Shown: positions 7,732 to 17,302 of the stretch, in pieces | How the letters are laid out: every line of letters starts with the position of its first letter | How positions within the stretch are numbered: position 1 is the stretch's first letter | NCBI GenBank assembly: GCA_001464615.1 | Contig: LNFI01000032.1 | Span: 124,001-188,000, forward strand | DNA length: 64,000 nt | Source of the DNA: Sphingomonadales bacterium Ga0077557 | GTDB lineage: Bacteria; Pseudomonadota; Alphaproteobacteria; Sphingomonadales; Sphingomonadaceae | Direction: 5' to 3' | The notes under the pieces: generated by a model | What the model was told of the DNA's origin: nothing | The model's database searches: none | The model's input: only the letters and a program-made list of their open reading frames with translations | Position numbers and translations under genes: made by a program

Positions 7732-10668
7732 ATGAAGAGCAATTTCCGCAACAGTTTGCTGGCATCGACGTTGTTGATCGGCGCTACCGCGTTCGCATCA
7801 CCGGCACTTGCCCAATCTGGTCCATCAGAGGCTGATTCGTCGGACGCCATTGTCGTCACCGGTTCGCGTATCGCGCGTCCGAGCCTTGATACGGCTGCGC
7901 CGCTCAGCGTCATTTCGGCTGAGGAATTCAAGCTCAGCGGTTCGGTCAACGTCGAGCAGGTCATCAACCTGCTGCCGTCGGTTATTCCGGGCACCACTGG
8001 CTTCTCGAACAACCCCGGCGGCGGTATCGCGACGCTCAACCTTCGCGGTCTGGGTTCGGCGCGTAACATCGTCCTCGTCAACGGCCGTCGCTGGATGTTC
8101 TACGATACCGCACAGACGGTCGATTTGAACACGATCCCTGCGTTCCTTCTTGAAGGTGTCGACGTGGTGACCGGTGGTGCATCGGCAGTGTACGGTTCGG
8201 ACGCCATTGCCGGCGTTGTGAACTTCCGTCTTCGCAACAACCTTTCCGGTTTTGAAGCTGGCGCGCAGTATTCGGTAACCGAGGCTGGCGATGGCACGCG
8301 TTTCAACGGCAACATCGCCTTTGGTTCGGACATTGGTGACGGTCGCGGGCACATTACGGCTTATGCCGAATATTATCGCCGCGACGCGGTGTTCCAGGGC
8401 GATCGCGATTTCTCGCGGTTTGCACTCGCCGATGATGGCGCCGGTGGCTTTGCTCCAGGCGGTTCGTCGACCATTCCGGCCGGCCGCTTCTCCGCGCCTG
8501 CCACGGCAACCGTTAACGGTGTCGCGCTGAACCGTGCCGCCGGCACGGTGTTCAACGGCTTTGGTGGTATCTCGCGCGATGGGACCTCTTCACTGAGCCC
8601 CTATGTTTCCGCGACAGACATTTATAACTATGCACCGGTCAACTTTCTGCAGGTGCCGCAGGAGCGTTATCTGCTCGGTGCCTTTGCCGACTATGAAATC
8701 AACGATTATGTTACGGCATATTCGGAAGTTTCGTTCGTCAACAACCGCGTTGACAACGTCTTGGCGGCGACGCCTGTCACCGGTTCGTTCAACGTCAACA
8801 TCAACGCTGTTTCGCCATTCCTGACGGCAGCAGACGTCACGGCGCTGCGGCAATTGGATGCCAATGAAACGGCGATCAACGTAGCCCGCGCCGCCAACGG
8901 CCAGACTCCTTTGTTCGCTGGTCTGGCTGCCGCTGCAAACGCCACAGGCGTTGTGCAGCTCGCCATCAACCGCCGCACGATTGAAAGCGGCGGCCGCGCC
9001 AATCTCGACGAACGCAACGCTTTCCGCGTTCTGTTCGGCCTGAAGGGCAATATCGGCGAAACCGGCCTGAAATATGATGCCTATTACAGCTATGCACGGA
9101 CGCGGAACGCGAACGTGCAGCAGGGCAACATTTCGCGGGCGGCATTCCAGCGTGGTCTCGATGGTACCGATGCTGCGATCGATATCTTCGGCCCGAACAC
9201 GCTGAGCGCAGCATCGATCCGCCAGATTTCGATCGTTGCCCAGAACAACGACATCTCGACGCTTCAGGTTGCCAACGGCACGGTCAGCGGTAACCTGTAT
9301 GACCTCGGCTGGGGCGGTGGCCCAATCGGCTTCGTGGTCGGCGGCGAATATCGTCGGGTCGCATCGCAGTTCATTCCTGATACCGCGCTCTCGTCGGGTG
9401 ACGTCATCGGCTTCAACGCTGGTAACGCCACGGCAGGCAGCTATGATGTGAAGGAAGGCTTTGGCGAACTTCGTATCCCAATCGCCGCCAATCAGCCCTT
9501 CTTCTACAGCCTCGAACTGTCTGTTCAGGGTCGTTATTCGGATTATTCGATCCGGTCGATCGGTGGCGTAGGCACCTATGCTTTCGGTCTGGAATGGGCA
9601 CCCATTCGTGACATCAAGTTCCGCGGCCAATATTCACGCGCTGTTCGCGCACCGAACGTCGGCGAATTGTTCGGTGGCTTGCAGACCGGCTTCCCAACCG
9701 TAACCGATCCCTGCACCACTGCAGCGGCACTGGCTCCTGGCGGTTTGCGGAATACCTGTCTCGCAACTGGCGTCCCCGCTGCCAATATCGGCCAGGGTGT
9801 TCCTTCAGTTCTGCAGGCAAACACCCAGATCCAGGCACAATTTGGTGGCAACCCCAATCTGAACGCTGAAGAGTCGACCTCGTACACCTTTGGTGCGGTG
9901 TTGCGGCCTAGCTTCATCCCGCGCCTGTCGCTCACCGTCGATTACTTCAACATCGAAATCGGTAACTCGATTGCGACGGCGGGTGGCGGCGTCGCCAACA
10001 TTCTGAACCTGTGCTACAATGTGTTCCAGGATCCGAACAACGGCTTTTGCCGGTTGATCAACCGTAACGTTGGTACGGGCTCGCTTGACGGTCAGATCAA
10101 CCCTAACGGCTCCGCATCGGTGGTGTTTGGTGGTGCGGCAAACCTGTCGTCGCTGTCGACCTCCGGCATTGACTGGGAAGTGAACTATCTTCAGCCGCTG
10201 GACTTCGGTCTCGTCTCCAGCTCGTCGAAGCTCAGCTTCAACTTCCAGGGCACCTGGACGGACAATAACACGTTCGTCCCAGTGGTTGGCCAGAACACGT
10301 CGATCGAATGCGCTGGCTTCTTCGGCAACACCTGCGGCACGCCGCAGTCGAAGTGGAAGTTCAACTCGCGTCTCAGCTGGCTTGACGGCCCGCTGACCAC
10401 CAGCCTGCGCTGGCGGCATCTGTCGGCAGTCAACGATGATGATGTGACGACGCTTTATTCGGTGGAACGCCTTGCCGCTTATGACGTGTTCGATCTGACC
10501 ATGGCGTATGAAGTGACCAAGAACCTCACTTTGACGGCAGGTGTCAGCAACATCGGCGGTCGCACGCCACAGCTGATTGGCGACAATCAGGAGCAGGCAA
10601 ACACCTATCCTGGTGTGTATGACGTGCTTGGCCGTGACTTCTTCGTCGCGGCGCGCGTACGCTTCTGA
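7732..10668 (+). CDS. TonB-dependent outer membrane receptor
   Basis: The 978-residue protein has a signal peptide ending ALAQ at residue 28, a TonB-box-like DAIVVTG at 38-44, and a plug domain (about 45-165). The plug includes LNLRGLGSARNIVLVNGRRW and VVTGGASAVYGSDAIAGVVNF. A long beta-barrel follows, ending in ARVRF with a terminal Phe, as outer-membrane proteins require. It imports a ligand that is too large or rare for porins, using TonB energy; the ligand cannot be read from the sequence. A 260-base upstream region and a strong downstream terminator (10691-10723) suggest a single-gene transcript. It faces the oxygenase/methyltransferase genes at 10926-14459. Confidence 0.95.
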   Translation: MKSNFRNSLLASTLLIGATAFASPALAQSGPSEADSSDAIVVTGSRIARPSLDTAAPLSVISAEEFKLSGSVNVEQVINLLPSVIPGTTGFSNNPGGGIATLNLRGLGSARNIVLVNGRRWMFYDTAQTVDLNTIPAFLLEGVDVVTGGASAVYGSDAIAGVVNFRLRNNLSGFEAGAQYSVTEAGDGTRFNGNIAFGSDIGDGRGHITAYAEYYRRDAVFQGDRDFSRFALADDGAGGFAPGGSSTIPAGRFSAPATATVNGVALNRAAGTVFNGFGGISRDGTSSLSPYVSATDIYNYAPVNFLQVPQERYLLGAFADYEINDYVTAYSEVSFVNNRVDNVLAATPVTGSFNVNINAVSPFLTAADVTALRQLDANETAINVARAANGQTPLFAGLAAAANATGVVQLAINRRTIESGGRANLDERNAFRVLFGLKGNIGETGLKYDAYYSYARTRNANVQQGNISRAAFQRGLDGTDAAIDIFGPNTLSAASIRQISIVAQNNDISTLQVANGTVSGNLYDLGWGGGPIGFVVGGEYRRVASQFIPDTALSSGDVIGFNAGNATAGSYDVKEGFGELRIPIAANQPFFYSLELSVQGRYSDYSIRSIGGVGTYAFGLEWAPIRDIKFRGQYSRAVRAPNVGELFGGLQTGFPTVTDPCTTAAALAPGGLRNTCLATGVPAANIGQGVPSVLQANTQIQAQFGGNPNLNAEESTSYTFGAVLRPSFIPRLSLTVDYFNIEIGNSIATAGGGVANILNLCYNVFQDPNNGFCRLINRNVGTGSLDGQINPNGSASVVFGGAANLSSLSTSGIDWEVNYLQPLDFGLVSSSSKLSFNFQGTWTDNNTFVPVVGQNTSIECAGFFGNTCGTPQSKWKFNSRLSWLDGPLTTSLRWRHLSAVNDDDVTTLYSVERLAAYDVFDLTMAYEVTKNLTLTAGVSNIGGRTPQLIGDNQEQANTYPGVYDVLGRDFFVAARVRF

Positions 10669-10690
10669 TCGAAGGCAGCATCTAAAGAAG

Positions 10691-10723
10691 GGGCGGTTCG
10701 CGCGAGCGAGCCGCCCTTTTTTT
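10691..10723 (+). terminator. rho-independent terminator of the TonB receptor gene
   Basis: An 11-base-pair stem (GGGCGGTTCGC with GCGAGCCGCCC, one G-U pair) with a 4-base loop is followed by seven T residues. It lies 22 bases after the receptor stop codon. Confidence 0.9.
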
Positions 10724-10925
10724 GTGGTATCGGCTCCGCGCAAGGCGGAATGACTTCAGTGTAGCGAAGAGTCCTGGCCATCCAGTTTATGTCGATTATG
10801 GCCTGGATCGGCCCCCCCCGCCCGGCGCCGCCATTGCAATCCATGCCCGGTGAGTGACCCTGAATGCGAATAGGTACCCAATAGCGGACCCCTGGGCAGT
10901 TCACCGCCTTGCCATTGCCAGGGAA

Positions 10926-11813
10926 TCACGCATGGCGACATGATGTCGCCGCTGCGTCAACCGATCGGGAAACCGATCCGCTAATCAGCCAGGCAACGGG
11001 TTCATCCCCGTCGATCATGATGAGCCGCGCCGCGCAATCAGCCCCCAACAGGGTCAAATCGCCAACCATTCGCTCAACATCCTGGACGTCGAGCGCGGCC
11101 TGCACCATCGCCTGAAGTCGAGCGACCTCACGGCGTGCCTTCGTCGTTATCCAATCAACCATGACGATAGGCTGCCGACTGCGCAGGGCCTGGCTAAGGG
11201 CAAGCGGCAATTCTTCGACGATCGACTGCTGCCGATAGGCCTGACAGGCAGCGTCAATTGTCGCCACTGTCGTCTCGTCTTCCGGCGCGCCGTGCGCGAC
11301 ACGGTGGGCGAGCGCAAACAGCCCCGCCTCGAACAGCGCCATCATGGCCGCGCAGCGATCGCGATTATGGCGCACGGCCCTGCTGTCAGCGTGGTGGCAG
11401 ATGAAGCGAAGCTGGGCGCCAGCTGCGGCGACCCGAACAGCCTCAGCAATCGATCCGACCGGGCAATATTCTATCCCAAATTGACTTGTCACTGCATCAA
11501 AGCAGCCATCGCCAAAGGGCAAAGCATCGGCTGCAATGCCGCCGAGTACGCCCAGCGCCCTGGCCTTGTCCCCCACCGCGGCCGAATCGACGCCCGTCAC
11601 CGTCAGATCGGGGCGACCCCGGTTTATCGCCACACCGACTGCACCGCCGCCCGCTGCCACATCCAAGATGCTGGCGCCGTTCGGCAAGACATTGGCCAGG
11701 TCGCGCCAGATCGCCAAAAGGCTATCCTTCAGCGCGACTGGCGCTCGCGTAAGGCAGCAGCCATCGACGCTTTCCGCCCAATAATCGCTCCAGGCTTCGA
11801 CGGACTCGATCAC
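10926..11813 (-). CDS. class I SAM-dependent methyltransferase
   Basis: The 295-residue protein carries a Rossmann-fold methyltransferase domain: motif I ILDVAAGGGAVGV (about 49-61), an acidic residue at the end of strand 2 (VTGVDSAAV) and DALPFGDGCFDAVTSQFGIEY as motif II/III. The C-terminal 150 residues are helical and probably form the substrate lid. Its start overlaps the stop of the upstream TPR-oxygenase gene by 4 bases (ATGA), so the two are coupled. It probably modifies a product related to those oxygenases. The substrate is unknown. The TonB receptor ends on the opposite strand about 260 bases away. Confidence 0.85.
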   Translation of the reverse strand: MIESVEAWSDYWAESVDGCCLTRAPVALKDSLLAIWRDLANVLPNGASILDVAAGGGAVGVAINRGRPDLTVTGVDSAAVGDKARALGVLGGIAADALPFGDGCFDAVTSQFGIEYCPVGSIAEAVRVAAAGAQLRFICHHADSRAVRHNRDRCAAMMALFEAGLFALAHRVAHGAPEDETTVATIDAACQAYRQQSIVEELPLALSQALRSRQPIVMVDWITTKARREVARLQAMVQAALDVQDVERMVGDLTLLGADCAARLIMIDGDEPVAWLISGSVSRSVDAAATSCRHA

Positions 11814-13579
11814 ATCACCACATCGAAAGCGACCGTGAGCCGCTCACCTTCATCAAAGGGGCGCGTGCCATGAAACATATAGCTCGGAAACAGCGCCAAG
11901 CGGCCTGGCATTGGCTCTATCGTCGCCAGTGGGGCAAGGTCAAGGCCGAGCTCAGCTGGCGGTGCCCCGATCTCAAGCCAACCCGGCCGATCGCCCTTGT
12001 CGAGCTTGGGCAAAGCGACATAGCAGGCCGAACTCAACACGCCCTCCGGGTGAACATGGTGGACATGGAATCCGCCGCCGCTGAGCCGCACTGACCAGCT
12101 GCCAGCAAAGCCAAATGGCTGCCCGCGAAATCGCAGCAGGGGGTGGGTTGGGTCTGCGGGTGGCAGCGCCTCCAGATGCGCGCCGACTGCCGCCGCAAGC
12201 CGTTCTCTCAACTGCGCAAGGATCGGGTCAGGTCGCGTCAGCAACCGTCCGCGCGTTTGCGTGCCGCCGCGCAATGATTGACCGATTGGATGGGCGCGCG
12301 TGCGATGCAGATCGCGCAGCGTTGCCGCCAGCATGTCGAGCTCGGTGTGGGAAAAACCGATATCGGATGTGCCGTAAAGCCCGGGCTGATCGCACAGCCA
12401 GCGATGCCGCGGATCGTCCGCCAGCCGCCAGGCGAGCGACAGATGCGCCCAGGCCGATACCATGCCGATATCGGCGCGGACCAAGGGCTCGATCAGCCTG
12501 GCGGCTAATCCCGGATCACGCCGCCTTAGGGCATGGCGACCGCGCGCGAAATCGACATCCTGCCCGGCCCCTGCCCGCGCAAATGCGGCGTCCGCCCGGT
12601 CGAGATCGCCTGACTCGCTCGCAAACACGGCCTCCAGCATGGCAAGTTCGGCATCATCGCCCAGATACGGCCTTGCCTGATCGAGCGCACGCAGCGCATC
12701 CGTTTGCCGCCCGCCCAACGCCAGGCTGCGCCAATAGGCAAATTGCAGCCCTCGATCGGCGGGCGTCAGCGCAACGGCCTTGGCGAAGCCTTCAGCGAAG
12801 TCTCCGTCAGTCCCCGATTCGGCGCGCATCCGGGCAAGGCTATTCTGCCCGTCAATCCACCCGGGGTTGCGCGCCACTTGATCCGCCAGCAGCGCGATGC
12901 CACCGCCTTGCCCCGCTGCCTCAAGCGCCTCGGCGAGTCCCAGCACCAGGGCGGGGTCTTGTGCCGAGTGATCAAGCGCTCGCCGATAAGCAGGCACGGC
13001 CGCGTCGTCGCCGCGCTCCAGTGCAACCCGTGCGGCCCCGTGCAGCGCGATTGGTCGATCGGGCGCGAGGGCAAGCGCACGATCATAATCAGCAGCTGCG
13101 GCGGCAAGATCACCGCCGTCGCGGTTGACCGTGCCGCGCGCTTCCCACAGCCGCGGATCGCCGGGAACGGCCGCGACAAGCTGATCAAGATCAGCGCGTG
13201 CACCTGCCCAATCCCCCTGTCGCTGACGCAGCAACGCGCGATTATAGCGCGGGTCGACCGCCTTCGGATTGCCCACCAGTGCGCGATCGAAATGCCGGAA
13301 TGCCCCCGCCACATCGCCTTGCTGGTTCAGCAAATTGGCATAATTATTATTGATTTGCGGATCATTGGCTGCAAGTTTCAGCGCACGACGAAACGCATCG
13401 GCCGCAGCATTTGCCCGGCCGAGATTGGTTTCGCAAAGCGCCAGCAAATGAAGGACCTGGGGATGATCCCCCATGATCCGCAGCACGGTTACCAGATCGG
13501 TGCGTGCGGCTTCAAACCGGCCCGATTGAAATCCTGTTTCGGCGCGGCGAAACAGGGCATTGACGTCGAGCTGAACCAT
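11810..13579 (-). CDS. TPR protein with C-terminal 2OG-Fe(II) oxygenase domain
   Basis: The first roughly 370 residues of this 589-residue protein are tandem tetratricopeptide repeats (for example RRALKLAANDPQINNNYANL). The last 160 resemble the 2OG-FeII_Oxy_5 family: a His cluster HVHHVHPEG near 505-513, and GRLALFPSYMFHGTRPF with His near 570 and a downstream Arg that would bind 2-oxoglutarate. Such fusions probably hydroxylate peptide or protein substrates recognised by the TPRs. It is the middle gene of three on the minus strand, 121 bases after the 13701-14459 oxygenase, and overlaps the methyltransferase. The fusion is clear; the substrate is unknown. Confidence 0.85.
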   Translation of the reverse strand: MVQLDVNALFRRAETGFQSGRFEAARTDLVTVLRIMGDHPQVLHLLALCETNLGRANAAADAFRRALKLAANDPQINNNYANLLNQQGDVAGAFRHFDRALVGNPKAVDPRYNRALLRQRQGDWAGARADLDQLVAAVPGDPRLWEARGTVNRDGGDLAAAAADYDRALALAPDRPIALHGAARVALERGDDAAVPAYRRALDHSAQDPALVLGLAEALEAAGQGGGIALLADQVARNPGWIDGQNSLARMRAESGTDGDFAEGFAKAVALTPADRGLQFAYWRSLALGGRQTDALRALDQARPYLGDDAELAMLEAVFASESGDLDRADAAFARAGAGQDVDFARGRHALRRRDPGLAARLIEPLVRADIGMVSAWAHLSLAWRLADDPRHRWLCDQPGLYGTSDIGFSHTELDMLAATLRDLHRTRAHPIGQSLRGGTQTRGRLLTRPDPILAQLRERLAAAVGAHLEALPPADPTHPLLRFRGQPFGFAGSWSVRLSGGGFHVHHVHPEGVLSSACYVALPKLDKGDRPGWLEIGAPPAELGLDLAPLATIEPMPGRLALFPSYMFHGTRPFDEGERLTVAFDVVM

Positions 13580-13700
13580 GCATCAACGATGCCGCGTCAC
13601 TCCCGGCTTGTCTAGGCGCGCACAGGCGCCGGGTGCGCATCAGGCCGATGGTTGTGCCGCATCGGTCCTGTTGGGTGTCCTTGTTTGGCGGCGTAAAATC

Positions 13701-14459
13701 TTAGCTGTCGCGGAACCAGCCCGTGATCGAATAACGACCGACCGGGGCGAAGGGCGGCACATAGCTGACATGGTGATCCTGCGGCACGCGAAAAAGGCTG
13801 AGCGCGTTGAAGCGCGGACGATAGCCCGCTACAATATCGCCGTCGGCGTCCAGAAAATTGAGATAGCCGCCCCAATCGGGTTTCCAGTCATCAGGGGCAA
13901 GGCTCAGGACATACGCTACCCGCCACCCTTCGCCGACATGGCTGTCATTATGCCGCGACAGGAAATGGGTCGGGGCGTAGAAAGTTGCCTGGGCATCGGC
14001 CTTCACCAGATCCGGGATGCTGGTAACCTGGCGAACAAGGTCCAGAAACGGCGCGTCGTTGATGTGTTCAAACACGATGTCATGCGGAGAATCGGGCATC
14101 CAGCCCCCAAGATAGCCGTCGAGCATCGGGTAACGCGCATAGGCAAAGGCATAATCGCCGCGCTGCGCCGCCGTTTGTACCGATGTTCCAATGCGCTGGC
14201 GTTCAGCGGGCGCCAAAGCCGCGAATTCCTTTGCCGTCAACGCCTTTGGGCCATCTGCACCGGCGCTCCAGGCCATGCCCCACGGGGTTTGGTTGGCCAG
14301 AATTGAACGCAGGTCGCGCGCTGAGTCGAGCTTGAGCACATCCCTGATCTGGATCCGCCCATCCCGGGTAAAGCGATCGCGCAGCGCGGAACGGTCAAGC
14401 GCCGGATTGAGCGCCAACAGATGCAGCGCCTGATCGGCGGACGAGGGAGTCTGTGACAT
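13701..14459 (-). CDS. 2-oxoglutarate/Fe(II)-dependent oxygenase
   Basis: This 252-residue protein has the double-stranded beta-helix signature of prolyl-4-hydroxylase-like enzymes. The HxD iron motif (RHNDSH, His170 and Asp172) is followed by RVAYVLSLAPDDWKPDWGG, the distal iron His (DHHVSYV, near 229-230), and Arg242 in GRYSITGWFR for 2-oxoglutarate. All four ligands are present, so it should be active. Homologues of this type hydroxylate proteins or peptides. It heads the three-gene minus-strand group that ends in the methyltransferase, and clpB lies 76 bases upstream on the same strand. Confidence 0.88.
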   Translation of the reverse strand: MSQTPSSADQALHLLALNPALDRSALRDRFTRDGRIQIRDVLKLDSARDLRSILANQTPWGMAWSAGADGPKALTAKEFAALAPAERQRIGTSVQTAAQRGDYAFAYARYPMLDGYLGGWMPDSPHDIVFEHINDAPFLDLVRQVTSIPDLVKADAQATFYAPTHFLSRHNDSHVGEGWRVAYVLSLAPDDWKPDWGGYLNFLDADGDIVAGYRPRFNALSLFRVPQDHHVSYVPPFAPVGRYSITGWFRDS

Positions 14460-14535
14460 AGGGCAGCGACTTTCCGGCTCGGAGCCAAGCTGACCTAACG
14501 CTGGCGATGGCCTGCCACAACCCTTGCGCCAATCA

Positions 14536-17115
14536 TTACCCCACCCTCAGCACCAGGGCACCATCGCCCTCATCGGCATGGATTGAGGCCCCATCCTTGA
14601 CCGCACCTGACAGGATCAAATCAGCAAGCGGGTCCTGCAGATAACGCTGCACCGCGCGTTTTAGTGGCCGTGCGCCATAAACCGGATCATAGCCAACCCG
14701 CCCCAGCCACGCGCGCGCGCCGCTGGTCAACTCGATCGTCACCTTGCGCTCGGCGAGCAATTTGCGGACACGCTCGACCTGAATGTCGACGATCGGCGCC
14801 ATCTCGCTTTGCCCCAGCCGGTGGAACAGCACGATCTCGTCCAATCGGTTGAGGAATTCGGGGCGAAAATGCGCGCGGACCATCTCCATCACCTGCGGCT
14901 CGACGGTGGACACGTCCTGGCCATCCTCCAGCGCGGTCAGATATTGGCTGCCGAGGTTGGAGGTCAGCACGATGATGGTGTTGGTGAAATCCACCGTGCG
15001 GCCCTGCCCGTCGGTCAGCCGCCCATCATCAAGCACCTGCAACAACACGTTGAACACATCACCATGCGCCTTCTCGACCTCGTCGAACAGGATGACCTGA
15101 TAAGGACGGCGGCGAACGGCCTCGGTCAGTACGCCCCCTTCCTCATACCCGACATACCCCGGCGGCGCCCCGATCAGCCGCGCGACGGCGTGCTTCTCCA
15201 TAAATTCGCTCATGTCGATGCGGACCATGGCGCTGGGGTCGTCGAACAGGAATTCGGCGAGCGCCTTGGTCAGTTCGGTCTTGCCGACGCCGGTTGGCCC
15301 CAGAAACAGGAAGCTGCCCAGCGGGCGATTGGGGTCCTGTAACCCAGCGCGCGCGCGCCGCACGGCGGTGGACACGGCGCGGATCGCCTCCTTCTGGCCG
15401 ATCACGCGCTTGCCGATCGTCTCTTCCATCTGGAGCAATTTGTCACGCTCGCCCTCCATCATCCGCTCGACCGGAATGCCAGTCCAGCGGGCGACGACAC
15501 CGGCGATATCCTCTGCCGTCACTTCCTCGCGCAGCATCGCGCCTTCGCTCGCGCCTGCCGCTGCGGCGAGCTGCTTCTGCAGCGCGGGGATCGTGCCGTA
15601 ATTGAGCTCGGCCATCTTGCCGAGATCGCCCGCGCGCTGCGCCTGCTCGACTTCGAGCCGCGCCGCATCAAGCTGCTCCTTGATCCGCGCCTCGCCGGCA
15701 ATCTTGTCCTTCTCCCCTTGCCAACGCTGGGTCAGTTCAGCCAATTGCTGTTCCAGATTGGCGAGTTCGCCGTCCAGCGTCGTCAGCCGGTCCTTTGATG
15801 CGGCGTCGGTTTCACGCTTCAAGGCCTCGCGCTCGATCTTCAGCTGGATGATCCGCCGGTCGAGCGTTTCGATCTCCTCGGGCTTGGACTCCACTTCCAT
15901 CCGGATGCGGCTAGCGGCTTCGTCCATTAGGTCGATTGCCTTGTCGGGCAGAAAGCGATCGGTGATATAGCGGTTCGACAGCGTCGCCGCGGCAACGATC
16001 GCGCCATCGGTGATGCGCACCCCGTGGTGCAGCTCATATTTCTCCTTCAGCCCGCGCAGGATGCTGACCGTGTCGGGCACGGTCGGCTCGCCGACGAACA
16101 CCGGCTGGAAGCGGCGCTGGAGGGCGGCGTCCTTTTCGACATGCTTGCGATACTCATCGAGCGTCGTCGCGCCGACGCAGTGCAGCTCGCCCCGCGCAAG
16201 GGCGGGCTTCAGCAGGTTCGACGCATCCATCGCGCCTTCGGATTTGCCTGCGCCAATCAGCTGGTGCATCTCGTCGATGAACAGCACGATATGGCCTTCG
16301 CCGGCCTTCACTTCGTCGAGCACGCCTTTCAGCCGCTCCTCGAACTCGCCGCGATACTTTGCGCCGGCGATCAGCGAGCCGAGATCGAGCGACATCAGCG
16401 TACGGTCCTTCAGCGTATCAGGCACATCGCCATTGGCGATGCGGATCGCCAAGCCCTCGGCAATCGCGGTCTTGCCGACGCCGGGTTCGCCGATCAGCAC
16501 GGGGTTGTTCTTGGTGCGGCGGGCGAGAATCTGGATGGTGCGGCGGATTTCCTCGTCACGGCCGATTACGGGATCGAGTTTACCGTCGCGCGCCGCCTGG
16601 GTCAGGTCGCGCGCGAATTTCTTGAGGGCATCATAGCGATCCTCAGCACCCGCCGTGTCGGCGGTGCGACCTTTGCGGAGGTCATTGATCGCCGTGTTGA
16701 TCCGCTCTGGCGTTGCGCCGGATTCCTTGATCGCTTTGCCCGCCACGGTGTTGAGCGACAACGCAAGCGCAACCAGCAGCCGTTCAACCGTAACATAGGA
16801 ATCACCGGCCTTTTGCGCGACCTGCTCGGCAGAATCGAGGATGCGGACGGCGTCATTGTCAATGCCGGGGGCTTGCTGCGCGCCGCTGCCCGACACCGCC
16901 GGCACCTTGGCGAGGGCGAGGTCGGTTTCGCTCAGCGCGCGCGCGGGATCACCGCCCGCCGCCTTGATCAGCCCAGAGGCGAGGCCCTGCTCATCCTCTA
17001 GCAGCGCTTTCAGGATATGTTCTGGGCCGATGCGCTGATGGCTCATGCGGATCGCCACGGTCTGCGCCGACTGGAGGAAACCCTTGGCACGATCGGTGAA
17101 TTTTTCGAGGTTCAT
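14536..17115 (-). CDS. clpB: ATP-dependent disaggregase ClpB
   Basis: ClpB is the hexameric AAA+ disaggregase that works with DnaK to recover aggregated proteins after heat stress. The 859-residue protein is full length. It starts [18 protein letters not shown] and contains the N-terminal double Clp repeat, a first AAA domain ([13 protein letters not shown] near 205), the coiled-coil middle domain (about 410-520) and a second AAA domain ([14 protein letters not shown] near 600). No ClpP-binding loop is expected or seen. A dyad just upstream (17147-17164) may be part of its control region. Confidence 0.97.
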   Translation of the reverse strand: MNLEKFTDRAKGFLQSAQTVAIRMSHQRIGPEHILKALLEDEQGLASGLIKAAGGDPARALSETDLALAKVPAVSGSGAQQAPGIDNDAVRILDSAEQVAQKAGDSYVTVERLLVALALSLNTVAGKAIKESGATPERINTAINDLRKGRTADTAGAEDRYDALKKFARDLTQAARDGKLDPVIGRDEEIRRTIQILARRTKNNPVLIGEPGVGKTAIAEGLAIRIANGDVPDTLKDRTLMSLDLGSLIAGAKYRGEFEERLKGVLDEVKAGEGHIVLFIDEMHQLIGAGKSEGAMDASNLLKPALARGELHCVGATTLDEYRKHVEKDAALQRRFQPVFVGEPTVPDTVSILRGLKEKYELHHGVRITDGAIVAAATLSNRYITDRFLPDKAIDLMDEAASRIRMEVESKPEEIETLDRRIIQLKIEREALKRETDAASKDRLTTLDGELANLEQQLAELTQRWQGEKDKIAGEARIKEQLDAARLEVEQAQRAGDLGKMAELNYGTIPALQKQLAAAAGASEGAMLREEVTAEDIAGVVARWTGIPVERMMEGERDKLLQMEETIGKRVIGQKEAIRAVSTAVRRARAGLQDPNRPLGSFLFLGPTGVGKTELTKALAEFLFDDPSAMVRIDMSEFMEKHAVARLIGAPPGYVGYEEGGVLTEAVRRRPYQVILFDEVEKAHGDVFNVLLQVLDDGRLTDGQGRTVDFTNTIIVLTSNLGSQYLTALEDGQDVSTVEPQVMEMVRAHFRPEFLNRLDEIVLFHRLGQSEMAPIVDIQVERVRKLLAERKVTIELTSGARAWLGRVGYDPVYGARPLKRAVQRYLQDPLADLILSGAVKDGASIHADEGDGALVLRVG

Positions 17116-17146
17116 GGCCTGTCCCTGTCTGTTGAGAGCGATGTAA

Positions 17147-17164
17147 TGTTGCCAATTTGCAACA
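17147..17164. promoter_or_regulatory. dyad upstream of clpB
   Basis: The bases TGTTGC, six spacer bases and GCAACA form a perfect inverted repeat 32-49 bases upstream of the clpB start codon. This position fits an operator or promoter element. On the clpB strand a CTTG precedes it, which could belong to a heat-shock promoter, but the fit to any consensus is weak. Confidence 0.35.
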
Positions 17165-17302
17165 CAAGGGCAGCCGCGCGGAGCAGGGCCCAGAAAATGC
17201 CGATCCGTTTCAAAATCGATCGTCTTTTCCCAAAGGGACGTGGCGCTCCCGCCAGCCCGCAGCTAGAGGCGGAGGCGATAAGATGAAAATAGGGGCGGGC
17301 GG

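Noticed and set aside
8590..9630. Long minus-strand open frame inside the TonB receptor gene
   Set aside because: It is an antisense shadow of a high-GC coding region; its product is compositionally odd and matches no family.
9805..10743. Minus-strand frame from the receptor gene across its terminator
   Set aside because: It overlaps the terminator and the receptor C-terminus and resembles no protein.
16024..17001. Long plus-strand frame antisense to clpB
   Set aside because: clpB is certain, and codon-phase effects in GC-rich DNA explain the shadow.
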